This document shows, in pieces, positions 5,773 through 11,670 of a stretch of DNA of 12,790 nucleotides. Position 1 is the stretch's first letter. The number at the start of each line of letters is the position of its first letter. Made by a program: the position numbers and the translations under genes. A model generated the notes under the pieces. The model saw only the letters and a list, made by a program, of their open reading frames with translations. It did no database searches and was not told the DNA's origin. The DNA is from an uncultured Clostridia bacterium. Its GTDB lineage: Bacteria > Bacillota > Clostridia > TANB77 > CAG-508. The stretch is taken from assembly GCA_947626705.1 (NCBI GenBank), contig CANQTJ010000036.1, forward strand, positions 1 through 12,790, read 5' to 3'.

Positions 5773-6252
5773 TTATCTATGATATGTTTCACCATTAGAT
5801 ATTTTAAAGCTTCTAAATAATTGTTCTAATAAAAATATTCGTATTAATTGATGAGGAAATGTCATTTTAGAAAAGCATATTTTTTCATCACATAAATTTA
5901 ATATTTTATCATTTAGACCTAAAGAGCCACCAATTATAAAAGTAATTTGACTAGATTGCATAGAAATATTTTCAATGTTTTTAGAAAATTCCTCAGATGA
6001 AAATTGTTTTCCTTTTAAATCTAAACATATAGTATAAGAATCTTTTTTTATATGATTTATAATATTAGAACATTCTTTATCTTTTATACTTTTTTCAATA
6101 TTTATGTTTAATTTATCAGGTATTTTTTCATCAGGTAATTCTAATATATTTAATTTGCAATATTTTGATAATCTTTTTGAATATTCATTAATAGAATCTT
6201 TAAAAAATTTTTCTTTTATTTTTCCAATACATATTATATTTATTGATAACAT
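5773..6252 (-). CDS. rlmH: 23S rRNA (pseudouridine(1915)-N3)-methyltransferase RlmH
   Basis: RlmH is a small SPOUT-fold enzyme that methylates pseudouridine 1915 in helix 69 of 23S rRNA, acting as a homodimer on the 70S ribosome. The 159-residue product matches the usual length and carries FIIGGSLGL (105-113), the SAM-knot segment with KMTFPHQLIR (129-138), LLEQLF (141-146), and the conserved C-terminal end GETYHR (154-159). The usual Tyr in LLEQxYRAF is Phe here. The ribosome site before ATG 6252 is weak (GAAAGAG). The gene follows walJ on the same strand after a 183-nt gap filled by a structured element. walJ and rlmH are also near neighbours in Bacillus, where an HtrA-type protease gene sits between them; it is missing here. 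Confidence 0.95.
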   Translation of the reverse strand: MLSINIICIGKIKEKFFKDSINEYSKRLSKYCKLNILELPDEKIPDKLNINIEKSIKDKECSNIINHIKKDSYTICLDLKGKQFSSEEFSKNIENISMQSSQITFIIGGSLGLNDKILNLCDEKICFSKMTFPHQLIRIFLLEQLFRSFKISNGETYHR

Positions 6253-6277
6253 TTTTTTCTCTTTCTTTATAAGAATT

Positions 6278-6424
6278 TATTATATTATAAGATTATATTA
6301 TAGGAAAGTTCTCCGAGTTTCCTATAATATAAAGCATTTCACAGAAAAATTGCTATACAATTTTTCGCGGACGAACAAAGAAGCAGACTTTAGGAAATTT
6401 TTTGGATTTTTATAATATATAATA
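6278..6424. repeat. Structured element with two strong hairpins between walJ and rlmH
   Basis: Hairpin 1 is a 15-bp perfect stem, 6293-6307 with 6318-6332, containing TATAGGAAA/TTTCCTATA and closing a 10-nt loop (GTTCTCCGAG). Hairpin 2 is 9 bp, GAAAAATTG (6344-6352) with CAATTTTTC (6358-6366). TAGGAAA recurs at 6391-6397. The outer edges, 6278-6290 and 6410-6424, are complementary apart from two extra bases, so the whole 147 bp can fold as one multi-branched structure. The central part (around CGCGGACGAAC, 6366-6376) is richer in G+C than the surroundings. It may be a mobile palindromic repeat, a cis-acting leader of rlmH or an independent small RNA; no known RNA family is recognised. Confidence 0.5.
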
Positions 6425-6435
6425 GCTTATGTATA

Positions 6436-7224
6436 TTAAAATGATATAACATTACCAGGAGTATCTCTGTTTGCAACACTTAGTTTTAAAGAGTTTTCTT
6501 TATGATTACTTGATATAATTTCATCTATTACTGTTTTATATGCAAGTTCAGGAAAGTTACTTTCTTTACTTAAATGACCAAGCATTGCTTGTTGTAAGCC
6601 AGAATTTAAAAGATGCGAAATGGTTTTTCCAGCTAATTCATTTGATAAATGCCCAATTGGCCCTGATATTCTAGATTTTAGTGTATATGGATATCTAGAA
6701 AATTTTAATATTTCTGGATCATAGTTTGACTCTAATAACACGAAAATGCTATCTTCTAAATTTTTTAAAATTCCATTTGTAATATGACCAATATCTGTTG
6801 CTATACTAATTTTTTTGTTATCTTTAAACATACTAAAACCACAAGGATTCACAGCATCATGTGGAATCGCAAATGGTTTTATTTGTATATCACCAATTTC
6901 AAATTTTTCTTCAATTGTAAATTTTTTAATATTTTTTTCTGATATTTTTTCTTTTTGTTTTGGCATTGCATCTAATGTTTTCTGATTTACGAATACAGGT
7001 AAATCATATTTTTTAGCGAATGTACCTAGTCCTTGAACATGGTCTGAATGTTCATGTGTTATAAGTATTCCATTAATTGAAGCTGGATCGATTTCTAAAT
7101 TATTTAATGCTGTTTCTATTTTTTTGCTACTAACACCAACATCAATTAATAGTTTGGTATTTTCAGATTGAACAAGTAGACTATTGCCACTACTACCACT
7201 ATATAAACTACAAAAATTAAACAT
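6436..7224 (-). CDS. walJ: WalJ/YycJ-type metallo-beta-lactamase-fold hydrolase
   Basis: This 262-residue cytosolic protein opens with the family-typical SLYSGSSGNS (6-15). The metal-binding motif HEHSDH is at 57-62, with further likely ligands in PHD (121-123), TDIGH (143-147) and GHLS (191-194). The WalJ (YycJ) family is linked to the WalRK cell-wall regulon in Bacilli and has been described as having 5'-exonuclease activity; its exact substrate here is not shown. It starts 17 nt after the murA stop, with an AAAGGAAG ribosome site 6 nt from the ATG, so it is cotranscribed with murA. rlmH lies downstream on the same strand. The murA link puts it in a cell-envelope context. Confidence 0.9.
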   Translation of the reverse strand: MFNFCSLYSGSSGNSLLVQSENTKLLIDVGVSSKKIETALNNLEIDPASINGILITHEHSDHVQGLGTFAKKYDLPVFVNQKTLDAMPKQKEKISEKNIKKFTIEEKFEIGDIQIKPFAIPHDAVNPCGFSMFKDNKKISIATDIGHITNGILKNLEDSIFVLLESNYDPEILKFSRYPYTLKSRISGPIGHLSNELAGKTISHLLNSGLQQAMLGHLSKESNFPELAYKTVIDEIISSNHKENSLKLSVANRDTPGNVISF

Positions 7225-7241
7225 TTTATTCTTCCTTTAAT

Positions 7242-8501
7242 TTATTCTTTTATTCTTTGTATATTAGCTCCTATTTTCCTAAATTTTTCTTCAATGTTTT
7301 CATATCCTCTATCAATATGATTTAAGTTGTAAACTTCTGTTGTTCCATTTGCAGAAATACCAGCAATAATTAATGCTGCTCCAGCTCTTAAATCTGTAGA
7401 ATAAACAGGACTACCAAATAATTCATCTACTCCTTCAAATACTGCTGACTTTCCTTGAGCAGTTATTTTTGCACCCATTTTATTTAATTCATCGGTATAT
7501 TGAAATCTTGATTCCCATATACTTTCGTTAATAATGCTTGTACCATTAGCAGTAGCTAATACTACTCCCATTTGTGGTTGTAAGTCTGTTGGAAATCCAG
7601 GATAAGGTAAAGTTTTTATATTAGCTTTAGAAGGTCTTTTACTATACCATACTCTAATACTATCACCATTATCTTCAACATTTCCACCTATTTCTAAAAT
7701 TTTTGCAGTAATTGAATCTAGATGTTTTGTTATACAATTTTTTATAAGTAAATCACCTTTTGATGCAATTGCAGCTAACATGAATGTACCTGCTTCTATT
7801 TGGTCAGGTACAATAGAATATGTGCTGTTTCCATTTAGTTTTTCTACACCATTAATTTTTATAACATCAGTACCTGCGCCTCTTATATCTGCTCCCATTG
7901 TATTTAAGAAATTTGCTACATCTACAACGTGTGGTTCTTTAGCTGCATTATCTATTATTGTAGTACCTTTTGCTAAAACAGAAGCTAACATTATGTTTAT
8001 AGTAGCACCTACAGAAACTATATCCATATATATAGAATTTCCATTTAAACAATTTGCTTTTGCGAATATTGTTCCTTTTCCGACTTCTACATTAGCTCCT
8101 AAAAGTTCAAAGCCTTTAATATGTTGGTCTATAGGTCTTGAACCTAATTTGCATCCACCAGGCATTCCTACTTCTATTTCTCCCATTCTTCCAAGCATAG
8201 CACCAATTAGATAATAAGATGCTCTGAATTTACTTGTTAAATCTAAGGGAGCTTTTGTGGTAGTTATATTTCGTGTATCTATTGTTATTTCATTTTTATT
8301 ATTCCAAGTTATTTTGGCTCCTAGTTCTTCTAATATTTTGCATGAGATTTGAACATCACTTATATTTGGTAAGTTATTTATTGTGCATATTCCATTGATT
8401 AAAAGAGTAGCAGGTAAAATTGCTACAGCGGCATTTTTTGCTCCATTTATTTCTACTTCACCTTTTAAGGGTGTTGGTCCTGTTATTACTAGTTTTTCCA
8501 A
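7242..8501 (-). CDS. murA: UDP-N-acetylglucosamine 1-carboxyvinyltransferase (MurA)
   Basis: MurA transfers enolpyruvate from PEP to UDP-GlcNAc, the first committed step of peptidoglycan synthesis, in the cytosol. The 419-residue length is normal. NGAKNAAV (19-26) holds the substrate-binding Lys22 and Asn23. The loop GMPGGCKLGSRPID (112-125) holds the catalytic Cys117, so the enzyme should be of the fosfomycin-sensitive type. PDQIEAGTF and the C-terminal DLRAGAAL(I) and NLNHIDRGYE motifs complete the EPSP-synthase fold. The start codon is TTG at 8501; AGGAGG stands about 8 nt upstream and there is no nearby ATG. A sigma-A promoter of its own lies in the 76-nt gap after spoIIR. walJ follows 17 nt downstream. 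Firmicutes often have two MurA paralogues; which one this is cannot be settled here. Confidence 0.96.
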   Translation of the reverse strand: MEKLVITGPTPLKGEVEINGAKNAAVAILPATLLINGICTINNLPNISDVQISCKILEELGAKITWNNKNEITIDTRNITTTKAPLDLTSKFRASYYLIGAMLGRMGEIEVGMPGGCKLGSRPIDQHIKGFELLGANVEVGKGTIFAKANCLNGNSIYMDIVSVGATINIMLASVLAKGTTIIDNAAKEPHVVDVANFLNTMGADIRGAGTDVIKINGVEKLNGNSTYSIVPDQIEAGTFMLAAIASKGDLLIKNCITKHLDSITAKILEIGGNVEDNGDSIRVWYSKRPSKANIKTLPYPGFPTDLQPQMGVVLATANGTSIINESIWESRFQYTDELNKMGAKITAQGKSAVFEGVDELFGSPVYSTDLRAGAALIIAGISANGTTEVYNLNHIDRGYENIEEKFRKIGANIQRIKE

Positions 8502-8535
8502 TTGAACTCCTCCTAAGTTTAGATTGTATGTTTAG

Positions 8536-8564
8536 AATATACCATAAAGAGTGAAGTATTTCAA
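8536..8564 (-). promoter_or_regulatory. Sigma-A promoter of murA-walJ
   Basis: On the minus strand TTGAAA (8564-8559), exactly 17 nt, TATATT (8541-8536), 35 nt before the murA start codon. It lies inside the spoIIR-murA gap, so wall synthesis can be transcribed in growing cells without spoIIR. Confidence 0.7.
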
Positions 8565-8577
8565 GTGTTAGAAAATA

Positions 8578-9246
8578 TTATTTATTTTTAGCAGTTATTA
8601 AACCATTGTTAGCAAAGAATTCTAATAATTTAAATTTAAACTTAATTTCATAATTAGAATTATTGGATATTAGTGAATATTCTTCATCTGATAGACTATT
8701 TTTTAAATCTTCTTTTGATTCTTCAGGAACAACTCCAGAAGATATATCTACAAAACAAAGAGAAGGGAACATTACACACCACCAATTTTTTCCTTGAGCA
8801 CTTCCAATTTTTACTCTTAAAGCATCATATAGTCCAGCTGGAAGTGTAATATCACCATATTCTTTTGTAGGAAATTCAAAATTTCCTATTTCTATATTAA
8901 CATTATATAAAAACCCTTCATCTTTTATTGTTTGTAATGCTATTTGCTTAAATTCATCAAGATGTTGTGAAGCAATATTAATTGCTTCTTGTTTTGAAGA
9001 ACAGTTTGTACATATTTCTTTCATATAAATTAGTAGATTATCTCTAACTTTATATTTTAAAGCTTGATCTTCGTCACTATCACTATTTGCAATTACATGT
9101 AATCTAAAAACACTATTACTAATATCAGACGAAACAGCTTCTGTATATGAAATTGCGCTAACTAAAGTATATAAAAATAATAATAAACTTAAAATAATCA
9201 TTATTCCTATTTTGGAATTTTTAATATTGTTTAAAAATTTTTTCAT
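8578..9246 (-). CDS. spoIIR: Stage II sporulation protein R
   Basis: SpoIIR is made in the forespore, secreted into the intermembrane space, and triggers SpoIIGA to cleave pro-sigma-E in the mother cell. The 222-residue product has an N-terminal membrane/signal segment (about 13-32) and the family blocks FRLHVIANSDSDEDQ (47-61), KYKVRDNLL (64-72), LPAGLYDALRVKIG (135-148) and GKNWWCVMFPSLCF (152-165). The ribosome site AGGAGG is 6 nt from the ATG. The gene heads a minus-strand cluster with murA, walJ and rlmH. Expression is expected from sigma-F, but I did not find a convincing sigma-F promoter in the 260 nt upstream. A dyad at 9304-9321 is the only clear site there on this side. Confidence 0.95.
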   Translation of the reverse strand: MKKFLNNIKNSKIGIMIILSLLLFLYTLVSAISYTEAVSSDISNSVFRLHVIANSDSDEDQALKYKVRDNLLIYMKEICTNCSSKQEAINIASQHLDEFKQIALQTIKDEGFLYNVNIEIGNFEFPTKEYGDITLPAGLYDALRVKIGSAQGKNWWCVMFPSLCFVDISSGVVPEESKEDLKNSLSDEEYSLISNNSNYEIKFKFKLLEFFANNGLITAKNK

Positions 9247-9303
9247 AAGTTACCTCCTATAAACTTTTTTTCTAAAATATTCTTTAAATTAATTATTTAC
9301 AAA

Positions 9304-9321
9304 ATGTATAAAATTATACAT
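9304..9321. promoter_or_regulatory. Operator-like dyad ATGTATAA-AA-TTATACAT
   Basis: Two perfect 8-bp half sites lie 2 nt apart, 58 nt upstream of spoIIR and about 86 nt upstream of the -35 of the divergent gene at 9508. The symmetry suits a dimeric regulator. No known operator was matched, and A/T-rich DNA raises the chance of coincidence. Confidence 0.35.
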
Positions 9322-9375
9322 TCTTTGAAAATTCTTATTTAATTTATTTTAAATTCTATGTCGGAAAAAGTCGAT

Positions 9376-9408
9376 GAAATATTTTTGAAATATTTTTGAA
9401 ATATTATT
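9376..9408. repeat. Three tandem 11-bp repeats (GAAATATTTTT) upstream of a promoter
   Basis: Copies at 9376-9386 and 9387-9397 are identical; the third, 9398-9408, differs at one base and runs into the -35 box of the following promoter. Helically phased A/T tracts here could act as a bent or UP-like element or as a multi-site operator. Confidence 0.6.
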
Positions 9409-9441
9409 GACATATAAAAAAATAGATGGTAAAATTTACCA
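9407..9441 (+). promoter_or_regulatory. Sigma-A promoter with a palindrome over its -10 box
   Basis: TTGACA (9407-9412), 17 nt, TAAAAT (9430-9435). The palindrome TGGTAAA-A-TTTACCA (9427-9441) covers the -10 and reaches the predicted start site, the classic position for a repressor site. It drives the unknown gene at 9508, with a leader of about 65 nt. Confidence 0.7.
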
Positions 9442-9507
9442 GTATTTGGAAATTAAATAATCGAAAGAAAAAGATTTCTTTATGAAATTGAAAGGAATGA
9501 TTTATTA

Positions 9508-9972
9508 ATGTTAAAAGATAATAAAGAAAAAGTATGTTTATTTTTTGCTAGTGATTATCATTTTGAAATGATAAGTTTGCCTTATATTAATAAGAAGTTA
9601 AAGGAAGATAAAAATGTTATAGTAATAACAGAAAATGATTTAAATGGGAGTATTAATAAATTATTATCAAATATAAATTTAAATGTAGAAGACAAAGACA
9701 AGATATCAAAAATTGATTGGAATAATAATAATCTTAACAAAATTAATGAAATTAAAAATGCAAAAGAAATAGGAAAGGAAACAGTAGTTTTTGTAAAAGG
9801 TAGAGCAAATTATATAAATAATATTAATGATGCTATAAAGGATTTAATAGATATAGATGAAACAAATATAATAGATTGTTATGATATTAATGAGGTAGAA
9901 AAAGATATTTCGAATATTGCGAAAAATTATGATAGAGTATTATCAACATCAGGTATTGAAAAATTGTTGTAA
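9508..9972 (+). CDS. Uncharacterised cytosolic protein (154 aa)
   Basis: No family is recognised. The predicted protein is soluble, with no signal or membrane segment, and very rich in Asn, Lys, Ile and Asp. Its pattern alternates short beta-type hydrophobic runs with helices: KVCLFFASDYHFEM (8-21), NVIVITENDL (35-44), ETVVFVKGRANYINNI (92-107) and NIIDCYDINEVE (119-130). The final segment is YDRVLSTSGIEKLL. Four beta strands separated by helices suggest an alpha/beta fold, but no nucleotide-binding motif is plain. A ribosome-site-like GAAAGGAATGAT precedes the ATG at a rather long 11 nt. The gene stands alone between a palindrome-controlled sigma-A promoter and a long hairpin, and is divergent from spoIIR. 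Its codon use matches its neighbours. Confidence 0.8.
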   Translation: MLKDNKEKVCLFFASDYHFEMISLPYINKKLKEDKNVIVITENDLNGSINKLLSNINLNVEDKDKISKIDWNNNNLNKINEIKNAKEIGKETVVFVKGRANYINNINDAIKDLIDIDETNIIDCYDINEVEKDISNIAKNYDRVLSTSGIEKLL

Positions 9973-10079
9973 ATTTTAGTATTATTTTATTTATAAAATT
10001 ATTCTAATATATTATTTTATTGTGTCTTTATTATTTTTAGGGCTGATTAGTAGTGATTAAATGGTATATTTTATTCTGT

Positions 10080-10136
10080 GTTACAAGATAATGGTTTATT
10101 TTTAATTAAATTATTTAAAAACTATTATTTTGTAAC
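10080..10136 (+). terminator. 18-bp RNA hairpin after the unknown gene
   Basis: Positions 10080-10097 pair with 10119-10136 over 18 bp with no mismatch in the plus-strand RNA; two of the pairs are G.U. The loop is 21 nt and A/T-only. The following TGTTTTGTTG is only loosely U-rich. Because the wobble pairs work only on this strand, the structure is probably functional as plus-strand RNA: a terminator or 3'-end stabiliser for the gene ending at 9972, or a leader element of the next gene. Confidence 0.5.
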
Positions 10137-10164
10137 TGTTTTGTTGAAAAAAGATAAAAAAGAC

Positions 10165-10193
10165 TTGATAAATTTATAAAAATATTATATAAG
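10165..10193 (+). promoter_or_regulatory. Probable sigma-A promoter of the UDP-sugar pyrophosphorylase gene
   Basis: TTGATA (10165-10170), 17 nt, TATAAG (10188-10193), 34 nt before the start codon. The rest of the 255-nt gap from 9973 holds the hairpin at 10080-10136 and otherwise only A/T-rich sequence. Confidence 0.5.
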
Positions 10194-10227
10194 TATATAA
10201 TATAATAAAAGTTGAAAGGATGATTTT

Positions 10228-11478
10228 ATGGATAATTCATTGGAAGAAGTAAAAAGTATATTAAAAAAATATAATCAAGAACATATTTTAAATAGATATG
10301 AAATGTTAGATGAAAGAACACAAAAAAAATTAATAGAGCAAATTTTAAGTATTGATTTTGAATTAATAAATAGTTTATATAATGATACTAAAAAAAGTCA
10401 AGTTAATGATGATAAAATAGAACCAATGGAATATTTAGATAAATATAAATTAAATGATAAATATAAATATTATGAAAATATTGGTAAACAGGCTATTAAA
10501 AATGGTAAATTAGCAGCAGTAACAATGGCTGGAGGACAAGGGACAAGATTAGGACATAATGGCCCTAAAGGAACGTATGATATTGGATTAGATTCTCATA
10601 AATCTTTATTTGAATTATTATGTGATTATTTAAAAAGTGAAGGAAAAAAATACGGTGTTACAATACCATGGTTTATAATGACAAGTAAGGAAAATAATGA
10701 AGAAACATTAGCCTTTTTTGAAAAAAATAAATATTTTGGATATCAAAAAGATAAAAATATATTCTTTTTTATGCAAGGGGAATTACCAATGGTAGATACA
10801 GAAGGTAAAATACTAATTGGTGAAGACGGATTAATAAAGTTAGCTGCTGATGGACATGGTGGAATATATGAATCTTTAGTAAAAAGTGGTATGGTAGAAA
10901 AGATGAAACAATTAGACATTGAGTGGATATTTATAGGAGGCGTAGATAATTGTTTAGTTAAGATGGTTGATCCAGTATTAATGGGAGTTGCTATTGATAA
11001 ACAAGTTACAGTTGCATGTAAATCAATAGTAAAAGCAAATCCACATGAAAAAGTAGGAGTATTTTGCAAGAGAAATGGAAAACCAGGTGTTATAGAATAT
11101 TCAGAGATTACTGATGAAATGGCAGAAGCGGTAGATAGTGATGGAGAACTTTTATATGGAGAATCACACATCCTTTGCAATTTATTTAATATAGAAGCAG
11201 TAGAAAGAATGGGAAAAACACCTTTACCATATCATAGTGCATATAAGAAAGCTAAATTTATTGATAAAAATGGAGATTTAGTTGTTCCAGATTCACCTAA
11301 TGCTTATAAATTTGAAGCATTTTTGTTTGACGCATTTGGTGAAGTTGATGATATGGCTATTTTAAGGGTAAAAAGAGAAGAAGAATTTGCTCCAGTTAAA
11401 AATTCAGATGATGCTGGTGTTGATTGCCCAAGTACTGCTAGACAATTGTATGAAAATTTTTATAATTTAAGTAAATAA
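10228..11478 (+). CDS. UDPGP-family UDP-sugar pyrophosphorylase, UAP1-like
   Basis: This 416-residue enzyme joins UTP with a hexose or N-acetylhexosamine 1-phosphate to give a UDP-sugar and pyrophosphate. The nucleotide-binding loop MAGGQGTRLG (100-109) is followed by PKGTYDIGL (113-121). Further UAP1-type motifs are QGELPMV (183-189), DGHGGIY (208-214), GGVDNCLVK (237-245), GVIEYSE (287-293), FLFDAF (365-370) and REEEFAPVKN (383-392). The order and wording follow eukaryotic UDP-N-acetylglucosamine pyrophosphorylase far more closely than bacterial GalU or GlmU. UDP-GlcNAc is the likely product, but UDP-Glc cannot be excluded. The ribosome site AAAGGA is 7-8 nt from the ATG. The gene is monocistronic: its own promoter upstream and a strong terminator downstream. 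Confidence 0.92.
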   Translation: MDNSLEEVKSILKKYNQEHILNRYEMLDERTQKKLIEQILSIDFELINSLYNDTKKSQVNDDKIEPMEYLDKYKLNDKYKYYENIGKQAIKNGKLAAVTMAGGQGTRLGHNGPKGTYDIGLDSHKSLFELLCDYLKSEGKKYGVTIPWFIMTSKENNEETLAFFEKNKYFGYQKDKNIFFFMQGELPMVDTEGKILIGEDGLIKLAADGHGGIYESLVKSGMVEKMKQLDIEWIFIGGVDNCLVKMVDPVLMGVAIDKQVTVACKSIVKANPHEKVGVFCKRNGKPGVIEYSEITDEMAEAVDSDGELLYGESHILCNLFNIEAVERMGKTPLPYHSAYKKAKFIDKNGDLVVPDSPNAYKFEAFLFDAFGEVDDMAILRVKREEEFAPVKNSDDAGVDCPSTARQLYENFYNLSK

Positions 11479-11534
11479 GGTTAGTAAATCAGGAATATAG
11501 CTTAATATAAAATTTTTGATTTTAAAATATTTAT

Positions 11535-11578
11535 GTCGAATTTTGACGATGAAAAAACATTGCAAAATTCGACTTTTT
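11535..11578 (+). terminator. Rho-independent terminator of the pyrophosphorylase gene
   Basis: GTCGAATTTTG (11535-11545) pairs perfectly with CAAAATTCGAC (11563-11573). Inside, CGATG (11547-11551) pairs with CATTG (11558-11562) through one G.U, with one bulged A and an AAAAAA loop. TTTTT follows (11574-11578). It lies 56 nt after the stop codon. Confidence 0.9.
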
Positions 11579-11670
11579 ATAGTATTATATAAAATATATT
11601 TAATTCAAAATTTAGTTCAAATTTAATCTAAAAAAATTCCATTAAAATTATATTAAAGTATGAAAGGAAA

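Noticed and set aside
6104..6415. Open frame on the plus strand across the start of rlmH and the structured element
   Set aside because: It is mostly antisense to rlmH, with no ribosome site; the remainder is the hairpin region.
7780..8214. Open frame of 144 codons on the plus strand inside murA
   Set aside because: It is antisense to a conserved enzyme, has no ribosome site and no family resemblance.
9247..9400. Sigma-F promoter for spoIIR
   Set aside because: A GTATA can be found on the minus strand, but no GG-type -10 lies at 15-16 nt; nothing convincing was seen.
10743..11180. Open frame on the minus strand inside the pyrophosphorylase gene
   Set aside because: It overlaps conserved catalytic motifs on the other strand and lacks a start signal.
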